Of a DNA stretch of 48,884 bases, positions 1-11,093 are shown piece after piece. The stretch's first letter is position 1. Each line of letters begins with the position of its first letter. Source of the DNA: Mitosporidium daphniae (lineage: Eukaryota; Microsporidia); contig NW_013546578.1 in NCBI RefSeq assembly GCF_000760515.2, forward strand, positions 1 through 48,884, given 5' to 3'. Below the pieces are notes generated by a model. The model was not told where the DNA came from. It did no database searches and worked only from the letters and a program-made list of their open reading frames with translations. Both the position numbers and the translations under genes were made by a program.

Positions 1-63
1 ACCTTCTTGACCTTCTTGACCTTCTTGACCTTCTTGACCTTCTTGACCTTCTTGACCTTCTTG
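1..63. repeat. 9-bp tandem repeat, seven units
   Basis: Seven perfect copies of accttcttg (plus strand) begin exactly at the window edge, so the array may be longer. On the minus strand it is in frame with the BMT5-like gene and encodes repeated Gln-Glu-Gly. Confidence 0.95.
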
Positions 64-387
64 ATTCTTTGAATTTTCAAAAGTCAAAAACAAAGATTTG
101 GCCAATGCAACAGCAAAAGAAAAATTTCCCTCTCCCAATAGTATTACACGAGAAAACGGAGAAAATGGAATTAAGCTATCAGGGCAAGGTGGTGTCTTTT
201 CAGGCACATTCAAAGTGAACAAGAATTTTATCCGTTGGCTTTTGGATGCCGAATTTGCCGCTTTTAGGCCCGACTTTTTTAATGTCTCGTTTGCCTTTTT
301 TGGCTTACCCTGCTTGTCCTTTTGTTTTTTAAGCTGGTCCAGCTGGTGCTTCAACGAAGATTTAAGCTTTGGTCGTTTGATTGCCAT
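1..387 (-). CDS. BMT5: 25S rRNA (uridine-N3)-methyltransferase BMT5-like, 5' part only
   Basis: The gene starts at 387 and runs off the left edge of the window in an open frame, so only the first 129 codons are present. The N-terminus is Lys-rich (nucleolar-type). It is followed by 'VILLGEGNFSFAVALAKSL' at about residues 91-109. This is the first SAM-binding motif (GEGNFSF) of the BMT5/DUF2431 family, which methylates uridine N3 in large-subunit rRNA. Directly after the motif the protein enters a Gln-Glu-Gly repeat encoded by seven 9-bp units (1-63). Most of the catalytic domain lies outside the window, so its integrity cannot be judged. The family call rests on the GEGNFSF motif and the basic N-terminus. 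Confidence 0.72.
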   Translation of the reverse strand, partial: MAIKRPKLKSSLKHQLDQLKKQKDKQGKPKKANETLKKSGLKAANSASKSQRIKFLFTLNVPEKTPPCPDSLIPFSPFSRVILLGEGNFSFAVALAKSLFLTFENSKNQEGQEGQEGQEGQEGQEGQEG

Positions 388-434
388 AAAATAAAATTTA
401 TTGCTCGTTGTGCTACTTTTAAACCGGATTTAAG

Positions 435-1320
435 TTAACTAAAATCTGCCTCATCTTCTGTTTGAGGCTCGCTGTTTTCGGGCGAAGAGTCATGGAAGAG
501 GGCAAAGTTCACCTCAACAACTACCATTTTAGAGGAAAAAATACCTTCTTCATCTTCGGCCAAGCAACCAGCAGAGTCCGACTGCTGTTCTACTGAATTT
601 CGCTCAAATAACTGCCTTCCGGTCAGTTTTTGGGTGCCTGAAGATGTCTTTGGCTTGCTGGCATCAACTTTGTGAGCGTAAAACGACGTTTTCCATTCTA
701 AAAAGGCTTCCTCTGTAACAAGGGCTATATCCTCTCTCTATAATTAAAAATAGCAAGTACATTCAGCTCATTTTCAGCATCGTCTAGCCCCAATACATTT
801 AAAGATGACTCATGCGGCGTGCTTGAAAGTGTAGTGTCTTGCAGGATCTTTGTGAGAATGTGTACAGGTGCTGATAATTTCTCCTTGTTTTTGATCGAGT
901 AGTTGTCAATCCATTCTTGCAAAAAGGACAACAAGGGCAGCAGCATCGGCGTGCCGGTTAACAGGGACGCCTAAATTGACAAAGCTACAAAAACCTGCTG
1001 AGATAGCTCGGAAATAAGCGTAGATTTGTAGGATTGGGCTATTCCATCGAGTTCGGTTATTTCAAAAGAGGGCGAAATGTTTGGATATGATTCATTCGAT
1101 AAATGAAATCGTATCTTCAAACTTACTAAATTATGGGAGGATAATGTCAGGCGGTACATGATATGGAGCCTGTCGAGGTTCTCAATGATACTTCGATTCG
1201 AGTATAAGATCCTTCCTGTTCACTTCCTATAAAATTTGCATAACCCATGGTACCGGTTACATCGCTTCCATACATACATTCCAGGCAGAAAAGCTCATCG
1301 TGGATAATTGCATTTAACAT
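435..1320 (-). CDS. GIR2: RWD-domain protein, RWDD1/GIR2 (DFRP2) family
   Basis: Four exons: 1320-1158, 1125-995, 970-761 and 737-435, with introns of 32, 24 and 23 nt. The product is 268 residues. Exons 1-3 hold an RWD domain: 'DELFCLECMYG' near residues 8-18, 'SNESYPNISPSFEI' near 63-76, then a helix ending 'LLSFLQEWIDNY'. Exon 4 has the family's C-terminal signature, 'AFLEWKTSFYAHK' followed by 'KLTGRQLFERN', then an acidic tail. RWDD1/Gir2 binds the DRG GTPases and, in yeast, Gcn1, so it acts at translating ribosomes and in amino-acid-starvation signalling. Each splice junction restores the family reading frame. The start at 1320 puts the first RWD helix close to the N-terminus, as is usual. 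Confidence 0.82.
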
Positions 1321-1534
1321 GTAGGAAAAAATTATTTTTTATTATTTCCTTTTGACAAGAAACCCAGTAAGAAATCCGAGAGACAAAGATCCATATCTGG
1401 AAAACTATCAAATAAGAAGTAATTTTCACCAAACCTTCACAGCAGGTGAGGCAATCATTAATATAAATCGATGAAATCGCTTAAAATAAATACTATGTTA
1501 GTTAATATAAAAGCATTTGAGACGCATTCTCTAA

Positions 1535-1608
1535 GTTTCGATGGTGTAGTTGGTTATCACTTCTGTCTAACACACAGGCGGTCCTCGGTTCGATTCCGGG
1601 TCGAAACA
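1535..1608 (+). tRNA. tV(AAC): tRNA-Val(AAC)
   Basis: A 74-nt cloverleaf. The acceptor arms GTTTCGA and TCGAAAC pair. The D-arm contains GTGTAGTTGGTTATCAC. The anticodon stem is TCTGT/ACAGG around loop CTAACAC, giving anticodon AAC. The T-loop is GGTTCGATTCC. There is no intron. Confidence 0.95.
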
Positions 1609-1629
1609 TTTTTTATTTTCGTTTAAATA

Positions 1630-3903
1630 ATGATATTCTCATTTCTTCTGTTGAGTTTGAAAGTTGTCAGCGTCCTTGTTCTGTGCTATTTGATTGTCAG
1701 CCGCAAAAATAAAAGGTCAATATTGCCACCCGAGAGGAAGCCCAAAGTCATTGCTTCATCATCCGTTGGTGTTAAAATTTTTTTTGCCTCCAACAGCGGC
1801 CATTCTGAAAAATATGCCATTCTAATGCATGAATCGCTGTGCAGATTTTTCGCCAAGCATCCGAGTGCTAAGCGCAAATTTGCCTTATGTGGTCCCAAAT
1901 CTCTCGAGTACTACGACCCCGATGACCTTTATACTGAAGATTCCGTTTTATTCCTTTTTGTTCCGACATACACGGACGGACAACCACCATTGGCTGCAAA
2001 ATGGTTTTCCGCATTCTTGGAGGATGCTGCCAACGACTTTCGAGTGGATCGCTCAAGCCTGAAAAGGCTCAAGTTTGGTGTTTTTGGCCTTGGAGATTCT
2101 GCATTTGCCCCCGAGCATTTCAATACTGCTGGCCGTTGCATTGATAAAAATTTATCGTTGCTTGGTGCTACTCGAATCATCTCTTTTGGAAACGGCGATC
2201 AGCAAATTGACAGATTGAGCGTTTTGGGCGATTGGATTAACAGGGCGCAGCTTTTGCTAAGTTGCTATTCTGAAAATCCGGAATGGATCAGCATTCCAAT
2301 GGAGGATTTTTCTCAAGCACTGCCATACGAATCGGACGAAGATATTTCGTCTGAGCCGGTAATTGATATGGAGGATCTCGAAATTCTAGATTCGCAAGAA
2401 AAAACCATGCAAGAGGACTCTAATGGCCGCTATTTCTCTGGCGTTGCTATCCAAAGCAAAAGAAAATCTCGACTTGCAAATGTCGTGCCCGCGTTAGAGG
2501 AGGAAGATGACCCTTCATTTTCCAAATTTATTCTGGAACCTTCGCCATCGGAAGTGCCCATGGTGACGCCGGAAATCGGCAGGTCTTTAACCAAACAAAG
2601 ATATAAGGTTGTTGTGAGCCATTCTGGCGTCAAATTGTGCCGGTGGACCAAAGCAATGCTTCGTGGCCGCGGGGGATGTTATAAGCACACTTTTTATGGA
2701 ATTGAAAGCCATCGATGTATGGAGGCTACTCCATCTCTCGCGTGCGCAAACAAATGCGTATTTTGCTGGCGCCATCACACAAATCCGGTGGGAACCCGCT
2801 GGGTGTGGAAGCTAGATAGTGCGGAAAGCATTGTTTCTGGAGCGCTAGCCGGCCATGCTAGCATGGTTAAGCAAATGATGGGCGTCCCTGGCGCTTCGCC
2901 AGAGCGGCTATTGGAAGCGCAAGTTGTTAAGCACTGCGCGCTTTCTTTGGTTGGGGAGCCCATTATTTATCCCCACATTAACGAGCTGGTTGCTCTTCTT
3001 CATGAAAAGTCGATCTCCACATTTCTGGTTACGAACGCCCAGTTTCCAGATCGAATAGCTCAGCTTTCGCCCATCACTCAACTGTATGTTTCCGTGGACG
3101 CATCCACTAAGGCTTCTTTGAAAAAGATTGACAGACCCCTTTTTTCGGACTTTTGGGAACGATTTTTATGCTCGCTGAAGGCCCTCAAAGAAAAGGTATG
3201 GTGCCTTGTATTTATGTGCTAGAAACAACGCACCGTGTATCGCCTGACCCTTGTCAACGATTACAACACCGAAAACTTGAAGGAGTACGCCAACTTGGTT
3301 AATGTTGGGGTGCCCGATTTTATCGAGATCAAAGGTGTTACTTTTTCCGGGGCCGGCTCCACAGCCACAACAACGGGGGCCGATACATCCGCCTCCTTGA
3401 GAATGTCGAATTGCCCATTCCACCATGAGGTGGTTTCTTTCTGCCAGCAATTGTGTGCTCTTCTCGGGGGAATGTATTCGATTGCCTCGGAACATGCACA
3501 CTCAAACTGCGTGCTAATTGCACATGAAAAATTCTTCATCGATGGCAAGTGGTTCACTTGGATCGATTACGAGAAATTCCAGCAGCTTATTCGCCTGGGT
3601 CAACCCTTCACCTCTCTAGATTATGCCAAAGAAACGCCACAATGGGCCATGTTTGGTTCTGAGCATCGAGGATTTGATCCATGCGAAACACGGCATTATC
3701 GAAACAAGCAGCCCAAAGAGGCTGCGGTGGAGGTCACTAAAACTGGCAGTCCAGATGTGTGCTGTTCCACACAAAGCTCATCGAAAGATACCGAGAATCT
3801 CCCGAATTATAATCTCGCCACTTGTTCTTCTGGAGACTGTTGCATGGGGCAACGCCCAGAATCCGAGCCCGCTATGTGTGGAGACGCAGAGAGCCGCCCC
3901 TGA
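1630..3903 (+). CDS. TYW1: tRNA 4-demethylwyosine synthase TYW1
   Basis: Two exons, 1630-3195 and 3223-3903, separated by a 27-nt intron that ends in an in-frame TAG. The product is 748 residues. TYW1 carries out the second step of wybutosine synthesis at G37 of tRNA-Phe. Residues 3-24 form a membrane anchor, as in yeast Tyw1. A flavodoxin-like FMN domain follows ('FFASNSGHSEKYA', 'GVFGLGDSAFAPEHFN'). The radical-SAM core has C-x3-C-x2-C ('CANKCVFC') near residue 372. The join gives 'KEKKQRTVYRLTLVNDYN', closely matching the family. The last ~50 residues form an unusual cysteine-rich tail beyond the conserved 'GFDP' region. Start 1630 follows a short A/T-rich leader just after the tRNA. Confidence 0.95.
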
Positions 3904-3979
3904 GCCCGATATCGCCGCTTCCCAGTCACTTAATATTATTAAAGTCCATAAGCTTTATTAATTTACCAAAGGGCCTTCG

Positions 3980-4804
3980 TTATTGTAGCGCTGCATTGGC
4001 TGCACAGCGAGCCAGTTTTCTTTTCAACTTTGCATTGTGTTCTTGAAGTCCCTTCATTAGCAGAATTGCAGATCTTAGTACTTCTCTGTGGCTCATTTGA
4101 AATTGCCTGTCCAGGCCCTGTGGTAGCAGCGAGCGAAGAGTAAACATGGCAGTTCTGAAGTTGGACCGTCTTTTTTGTTCAGACTGCAGATGTCTCTGTT
4201 TCTTTTCTAAAGATGTCATCGGAGATTTCTTTCCGGGTTTAAATACAAGTGCGGGTTCGCGGCTTTCTTCGGAGAGCATAAATTGATACTTTGGCGGCGA
4301 ATGGATGTCAAGTGCTGTTGGATGGCCTTCATAAGTGGGCGATGGCTCTTCACGTCGCTTATATGTACAATTATCAGGATATGACGTGTTGGTATTCTCG
4401 GATCTATTTGTAAGTACATATGGGGAGTACTGGGATTTAGGGTAGCAGTGCAGTGCGCTCAAACTTGATGCAGGGTGGTCAGATTGGCGGGTTTCTGCAG
4501 GGTTCGGCCTGCATGGAGAAAATCCGACATATGAATATGTTTCCGTAGAAACACTGGAAGCTTGCCTCTCAAAGTCTCTTTCAAATGGAAGTTTATCGCG
4601 ATGCTGGTGCTGATGGTGGTGATAGGCATTTGAAACATTCAAGGATCGAACAGTTTGAATTGGAATCGCTGAATGGGAGAGGCACGGGGCTTCTAATGCT
4701 CTGTTGATAGATACAAAATCAGGAATTGTCGTTAGCTCTTCTAGCCACAAATTCATGAGCATAGAACCTGAAGGTCCCAAAACAGCAAATGCAGGGCAAT
4801 TCAT
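3980..4804 (-). CDS. basic helix-loop-helix transcription factor
   Basis: A single exon of 274 residues. The frame is open to 4888, but the first ATG is at 4804. The C-terminus is a bHLH domain of about 60 residues. The basic region 'EKKQRHLQSEQKRRSNFR' has the His-Glu-Arg pattern (H..SEQKRR) that reads E-box CANNTG DNA. Helix 1 is 'AMFTLRSLLPQ', and helix 2 is 'SHREVLRSAILLMKGLQEH', running into a short basic coiled extension. The rest is low-complexity, with a His-rich stretch near 'NAYHHHQHQH', and is probably disordered. It should act in the nucleus as a dimer. I cannot name the orthologue. An upstream first exon is possible but was not seen. Confidence 0.78.
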   Translation of the reverse strand: MNCPAFAVLGPSGSMLMNLWLEELTTIPDFVSINRALEAPCLSHSAIPIQTVRSLNVSNAYHHHQHQHRDKLPFERDFERQASSVSTETYSYVGFSPCRPNPAETRQSDHPASSLSALHCYPKSQYSPYVLTNRSENTNTSYPDNCTYKRREEPSPTYEGHPTALDIHSPPKYQFMLSEESREPALVFKPGKKSPMTSLEKKQRHLQSEQKRRSNFRTAMFTLRSLLPQGLDRQFQMSHREVLRSAILLMKGLQEHNAKLKRKLARCAANAALQ

Positions 4805-4989
4805 CAAACAGGTTGCTGGAAATGGAAAATCGACCGAAATCAGTATCAAGCCGATCACAAAGTGATAAATATCAGTTGGATGATACAACCAGTAAAAATA
4901 ATCAGTAACTAATGGGTAGCAATTTGACAGAACAATTTATCTCTGAATCACCGCGTCTGTATGACTCACAAATACTGGTGGAGCAAAAA

Positions 4990-5062
4990 TGTTTCGTCCC
5001 GGGATCGAACCGGGGACCCTTCGCGTGTGAGGCGAAAGTGATAACCACTACACCAACGAAAC
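4990..5062 (-). tRNA. tV(CAC): tRNA-Val(CAC)
   Basis: A 73-nt cloverleaf on the minus strand. The acceptor arms are GTTTCGT and ACGAAAC. The anticodon stem TTTCGC/GCGAAG carries loop CTCACAC, giving anticodon CAC. The T-loop is GGTTCGATCCC. There is no intron. Its acceptor and D-arms are nearly identical to the tRNA-Val(AAC) 3.4 kb away, so the two are diverged valine isoacceptors. Confidence 0.95.
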
Positions 5063-5134
5063 TCGTTTAATTTTCAAATTAAAGATTTTAGTAAAATACA
5101 ATTCAATCATATTACAAAATTTATTGAAAGTTAC

Positions 5135-7052
5135 ATGGAACCTTTGTCTCCATTTCCAACCTCGTTTTCCCCGAATGAAATAAGCGATTCAAATGATCCT
5201 TCGTCTTCGTCGTTATCGGCATCAGATACAGACCTCATTCAAGATGCATCTTTGGAAGAAGAGGATATTACTGCAATCTCAGATCAAAGTGCATGTCAGG
5301 ATTTGGAGGCGGGTAGTCTTTTATCCAAGGATATTGATGTTAATACCGGTGCACATATGCCCACCATTCGGCTCAAATTGGTTAATATTTTAAAGTCCTC
5401 CAACCAACCCTTGTTACGAGAATCCCTGGGCAAATGTATCTCGGCGCTCAAAGTGTAGTTTCGCCTTGGTGTTTTATCATTAGAAAGGATGCATATGGGT
5501 TTTTCTTGGAGCCCGTTGATACCTCGATCGTGACGGACTATTTGAGTGTAATCAAGAACCCAATGGATTTCCAGACCATTACTCAGAAAAACGATATGAA
5601 TCAATATTCATCATTCTCCCAAGTGCAGGTAGAAAATGCCCTTTTCATTGCCCTAGGAAGATTTCGAGCTTATCTGTTCAAATGCAATGACATACAATGC
5701 ACCCACAACCATTTATTACAAAAGCGCCCAACGGCTTTTGAACATAGGACGAAAGATCATCAAAAGAGAGGCTCTCAGACTCAATGATCGATTATTGAAG
5801 CTTGCTTGTAAAAAGCGGGCCAATATTGATTCCATGAGCACCCACTTTTCTAGCCAAGGGAAACGGCGTCGTCAATGCGAAAAGGGGCTGCTGTCGCTAT
5901 ATGACCAAGTCCAGCAAGAATTGTCCTTCAGGGCAAACGCTTTGCCCGTTTCAACCAGAAAGGTTTTAGAAGCTAAAGTCGCATTGTTCAAAAAATTTTC
6001 AGACGGCTCGTGGCTTTTTTCGAGCAGAAACAGAACTCAAATCCCGTCCGTTTGCTACAATTCCGATGGCTCTCTCAATTGTGGTATGTCGTGTTCCCTC
6101 ACTTTTATAGGACAAGAAAAGGATGTAAGAGAAATGCTGATCGGGCCATTTCACGACAAAATGGGATCTACAGAAAGTACGTTGTTACTTGGACCGTCTT
6201 CCCAGATCCTTGCATCCGTTTTGTCCAAGAATTTGAATTCCTCGCAAATGGTTGGCAAGCCGACCAGCAGTTTTTGGCTATCATCGCCTTCTAACTGTGG
6301 CTCCAGGTTTTACGATTCCTTGGGCTATCCGATTGAAGACTTTATTTCGCCATCCCTCTGCTTGGCATATGGCGATCCAAAAGGAAAGGAATTTATTAGC
6401 AAGCTTTTGCGAATGGATCAATCCACCTGTGACGCCTCCAGCTCTTCACCCTCTCGAATTTCCCGTGTGTTATCAAAGCTTGCAGACGACATGACACTGG
6501 GCGGCCATTCATTTATGGAAAGTATTGCCGCATTTAAGAATTCCGTGGGTAAATCGTCCCCGAAACATGAAGACCATGAAAAAACGTCAAACACAAATAT
6601 CTGCAATGCAATTACAAACAAAGAGGCGGAAGATCCTGGGCATGCTCCCCAAAGCAGCGGTGGCGGCGATCTTGCTGCTCCCCAAAGCAGCGGTGGCGGT
6701 GATCTTTCTGCTCCGCAAAATCCCGGGAATTACACAGCTTGTAACGATCAGCTTCTTTTTGAGATTTCTTCGCTGCTGATCAAAATGAATTCGATAAAAT
6801 CGCAACTGTTATCGTCTCGTTCTGTGGATCCAAGTTTAAAGGTTGAATTGGGCTCTGTTTCTTCTGAACTAAAGGAAAAATTGTCCAAAATTGCAAGACA
6901 ATGCTCTCCGGCTGACTTACTGGGGCCAAGGTATGTTTCCCTCACTATTCTTTAGGATGGAATCCACAAGACAGTTTATGAAAGATCTAATTGCCGACCC
7001 GATTCCTACAAGTTACCCTGGAACTTTGCCCACTGTGCCCATGCAGAAATAA
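5135..7052 (+). CDS. bromodomain protein, BRD7/BRD9-like
   Basis: Four exons: 5135-5454, 5484-5628, 5657-6930 and 6956-7052, with introns of 29, 28 and 25 nt. The product is 611 residues. An acidic, Ser-rich N-terminus precedes a bromodomain at about residues 105-190: 'KDAYGFFLEPVDTS', then 'IKNPMDFQTI', then 'CSNAMTYNAPTTIYYKSA'. The last segment carries the acetyl-lysine-binding Asn (MTYNAP). It appears only when intron 2 is removed. The bromodomain resembles BRD7/BRD9, which read acetylated histones in SWI/SNF-type remodellers. Membership of that complex here is inference. A Gly/Pro-rich duplication, 'APQSSGGGDL' twice, lies near 6645-6715, before a C-terminal helical region. Confidence 0.82.
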
Positions 7053-7329
7053 ACCCCATCAAGTGTAGATTGCTCGGAATTAATTTTACAAATTTAATAA
7101 AATGTCAATTAATACGGAATGCGCTAGCCTAGAGGATTGAGCAGTTTAAAAAGAGGCACCGATGGCACGCTATATTGATACCCTATACTAAGCTACCCCA
7201 AATAACCTATAAAAAGCACAAATGGGATCCATCCATAGTGAAGAACATGCTTTGAGATCTGGACGAAGCGAGCATATGCCAGACTCGAGGATGAAGACAT
7301 AATAAAATATTTAAAAAAATTATTTTAAA

Positions 7330-9424
7330 ATGAAGAACAAAAAAGGTAAGAATACCCGCTTTCATTTCATCATTCGTAGTTCGAGCCATTCTGCAGCGAG
7401 AAGAAAACTCGAGAAAATATGCCGCAAAAAATAAAAGAAAAAACAAGGCCGAATCAGAATCCGAGGCATCTTCTGCTTCGATGTCAGATACCGATATTTC
7501 ACTATCAGAGGATAGTTCCTTTTCAGAGGCAGAGTCCCTTGAAGCAGGATCTTTTTCATCTGAAGACGGACAGACCGATGATTTTGAGTTGAATGAGGAA
7601 GAAGGGGAGGAGGAAGAGGAGGAAGAAGGGGAGGAGGGGGAGGAGGGGGAGGAAGAAGGGGAACAGTCGAATCAGGATGATGACGAATTGGGAGGTATTG
7701 CCTATCCGTCCTCTTCGGAAGATGAAGAGGAGGCTTTCATTGAAAAGATTATTTATGATTCTGAAATTAAAGCCTGGAAAGAATCGGTGCATAAACTTTC
7801 CAACGCATCGAGTGTAGACCATGCACCGAGCATGGATTTTATTCGATTGGTCAAAAAAATCATCTCCGCTTGGAATAGAATGGTAAGCTCCCAATATCCA
7901 TCCTGTTCGCATCCAAACAAGAAAAACAAAAGGGCCTCCTCTTTGGTCGCCAAAACGCAGCAAAAAATAAGAGCCGAGACGGAGGACGTTGAGGTCGCTT
8001 TTTTCTCTCTTGTTTTTGAGAATATTTTCCGCGATTTTCTATGGATAAAATTTTCTAATTCCGGCTCTGCTCGCCCCCAGCATATGTATCCGGAAGAGGT
8101 CAAAAGGCTGCGTAATCCCATAAAGGGCGTCATTGAAGCTCTAACCTCAATATTTGACCATGCTCCATCAGGGTCTTGGATGCATACCATCATACTGGGC
8201 GAACCCCTAGAGAGAATGCTTCCATTTTTTGCTATCTTTCCTGTTGCGTTTTCACGATTGCTAAAGATTCTCATTACAAAGGTATGGATATCATTACCCG
8301 GCGAGAATGACGAAATGATGTTAAGCTTTAAGCGGCTACAGAGCTTTTTGCTAACAACATGCTTCAAGTACCCATCCTTTGCTAGCAAAATTGTTGTCAA
8401 GACAGCGTATGCATCGTGGATCAAATCTCTCGTTAATATGTCGGTCCACAAGCATGAAAATGCAGGTTTTTTGCTCGAATCTTTATGCGAGCTTTTCTTT
8501 GCCATTCAAGATGCACAGAAACAATATGACTTTGCGTTTCTTTCCCTAAGGGCTCTGGCCCTAAGTGCTAGATCCCAATTGGTAACTTGCGCCACCTCAT
8601 CGGAAAAAAAGAAGGGGCAACTTGTGGCACAAGGAGGGCAGCTAAAAGTTGTCCCCAAAAGCTGGACATTCATCTATGCCATACGGTTCTGGTCTCGTGT
8701 CATTGGAACGACAACCTCTTCCGTTGCGAAGGAAAATTCTCCATTGATGCTTTTAAAATATCCGCTTTTGCAGATAATATCTGCAGGCGTCGCCGCAAGC
8801 GGGAAGTGTCCCAGAGAAATCCCATACCAGCTCCACCTTGTAGATTGTGCCGTTTCCTTTTTGCAAGTGAGCATTGGGCTCCCTATTGAAACCCTATTAA
8901 GGATCATCAAAGAAGTCATCGAATCAATCCGGAAGCCGGGGAAGATGGATAAAAAGCCTGCAGATCCCGTATCTTTAGACTGGAAATCGTTGCTAAAAGG
9001 CCCTGCAGATGCATCCGCCGCCCCTTGGTATTGGGATTTGGTGGGAAGGCGTGCTTCATATCTATTTGCCAAATGTGCTTTATTGCACTCGTCAAGTGCA
9101 GATTTTCCAGAAGTCGTAGGATTGCCATTGCGCTGGGTATCAATTTTATTGAATTATTTGTAGATCCGGGGCTGGTTAAAAAACGAATGCAAGGACACAA
9201 GGATATCAATAGCAAAGAGACTTGTGCTTCTTGTTCGAACTTTGGAGGAGCATTCTTGCTCGATCTCCGAGGCAAGAAAGGGCCTCAACGTAACAAGTGT
9301 CATTTCGGTCGAAGGAAAGCAAGCAACATACAGTCACCTGATCGACACAAGCAAAACATCAAGTTCTAATCAATTGGCCACGGTTTATAAACAGTTTGCC
9401 AACGAGGATGGATCGATTAAATAA
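7330..9424 (+). CDS. NOC2: nucleolar complex protein 2 (60S ribosome assembly)
   Basis: Three exons: 7330-7345, 7380-9136 and 9164-9424, with introns of 34 and 27 nt. The product is 677 residues. The first exon encodes only 'MKNKK'. The basic N-terminus (AAKNKRKNK) is followed by a long acidic Glu/Asp region (about residues 35-100). The Noc2 core comes next: 'SFLLTTCFKYPSFASKIVV'-like helices, 'KSWTFIYAIRFWSRVIG', then 'LKYPLLQIISAG'. Noc2 pairs with Noc1 and Noc3 to move pre-60S particles through nucleolus and nucleoplasm. Removing the 27-nt intron at 9137-9163 replaces an early stop with 90 more residues ending at 9424. The 5' gap from the bromodomain gene is about 280 nt and A/T-rich. Confidence 0.85.
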
Positions 9425-9535
9425 TTATTTATTTGACCCTAAATTAATTAATGAAATTTAAAAGGAAATTTTTGCGTCAGTTTCAAGGCCATCCCACCAT
9501 CCATCCATCTCAATCAATCAAATTACACCACAGTA

Positions 9536-10854
9536 ATGCCATTTCCTATCCAAGTTGCGGCGATAGCCATTTCCAATATAAGGAGATCAACCAGGTTTTC
9601 CAGATTTTTAGGCAAAAGGCATTTTGGTACTTTACCGATCCACTTATCATAGCGGAGAGAATCATCTGCACGCCAACTCTGGCTGATTCCATCACCGAGG
9701 GGGTGCTGTCTTCTTGGGAAAAAAGTTTCTCCACATGCATGGCTAATTTTTAGAGGTCGGCGACGTCGTTTCGCGAGACGAAGTGATTGCCAATATTGAG
9801 ACCGATAAAATCACCCTTCCCATTACCACTCCTGAGCATGGCAAAATTATAGAATTCTTTGCAAAAGAAGGCGACAATGTCACTGTTGGGTCGCAGCTAT
9901 TTAAAATCGACTCTTCTGCAGACACAGAGCATGTGGAAAAGCCGCAAGAGCCCGTAGCGACTTCTTCCCCTCAGGAAAGTCCAATTCAAACTCCCAAAGC
10001 AGCCGAACTACCTCAGAAGAATGTAAAAGCTGCCAAGGAGACAAAGGCTGTTGACGAACCCAAGTCCCCCTCAAAGACGGAATTAAGTTATAAGACACCG
10101 TCACCGTCGGGATCATCGGCATCCAGAACAGAATCGAGAAAACGGCTTACCCCGATGAGAGCAAAAATTGCAGCCCATTTGAAAGAATCGCAAAACATAA
10201 ATGCCTCCTTGACGACCTTTAATGAAATTGATATGTCTTCGCTGATTGAGTTCAGATCCATTCACAAGGACGCCGTTTTGAAAAATGATGGTGTCAAGCT
10301 TGGGTTCATGTCTCCGTTTATCATGGCCGCAACCCGAGCCCTCCAAGAAAATCCAATGGTTAATAGCCGAATTGAGGGCTCCGAGATCGTCACTCCATCT
10401 TATGTTGATATTTCGGTGGCCGTTTCCACGCCAAAAGGCTTGGTTACTCCGATTATTAGAGATTGCCAACTAATTACTAGCTTTGTTGAGATTGAAAAGA
10501 CTCTTTCTTCGCTTGCAGACTTGGCCAAGTCAAACGGACTCACCCAGGAGCACTTGAAAGGCGGCACATTTACAATCTCAAATGGAGGTGTATTTGGATC
10601 GCTCAGCGGGACCCCTATAATTAACCTGCCTCAGTCGGCCATATTGGGGATGCACGCAATCAAAGAAAGGCCCGTGGCAATCAAAGGAAATGTACCAGCC
10701 CCACTTGCCAACTCTAACCATATAGATTGTCATCCGCCCAATGATGAATGTTGCTCTTACTTATGACCATAGAATTATCGATGGAAGAGACGCCGTCATG
10801 TTCCTCGTCCGCTTGAAGGCTCTGCTGGAGGACCCTAGACTATTTCTATTATGA
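9536..10854 (+). CDS. KGD2: 2-oxoglutarate dehydrogenase E2, dihydrolipoyl succinyltransferase
   Basis: Four exons: 9536-9626, 9653-9724, 9754-10691 and 10726-10854, with introns of 26, 29 and 34 nt. The product is 409 residues. Start 9536 gives an Arg/Ser-rich mitochondrial presequence ([15 protein letters not shown]). The lipoyl domain follows, with '[16 protein letters not shown]' and the lipoyl lysine in 'IETDKI'. A Pro/Ala/Ser/Lys linker leads to the catalytic acyltransferase domain. The active-site motif '[14 protein letters not shown]' sits in the last exon, and the C-terminus '[10 protein letters not shown]' is typical. As in other eukaryotic E2o proteins there is no obvious E3-binding domain. 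This is the core of the TCA-cycle 2-oxoglutarate dehydrogenase complex. Confidence 0.95.
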
Positions 10855-11093
10855 ATAAAAACGTTCATATTTTATTTGGCAGTGCGTGGCGTTTGCAGCT
10901 GTCATTGACGGCAAGAAACGAAACTGCACTCAAAAGTTGAAGATTTGGTGTTCGGTGTGTAAAAAACAGGGCTACACAGTTGCGATGTAAATTCCAGCCG
11001 ACTACATTTACAAATCGCCAGACAGCTCAATTAGCTAATCAATCCGAAATGGAACAAATGTGGGCCAAGGGTTTTATGTAGTTGCGGATTTAT

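Noticed and set aside
1-63. CRISPR-like repeat array
   Set aside because: Units are 9 bp, contiguous without spacers, and in frame with a coding region.
4805-4888. Start of the bHLH gene at 4888
   Set aside because: The codon there is TTG. The first ATG in frame is at 4804, and no upstream ATG exists before the tRNA.
7753-8505. 250-codon minus-strand ORF
   Set aside because: It is antisense to the conserved core of NOC2 with no recognisable motif.
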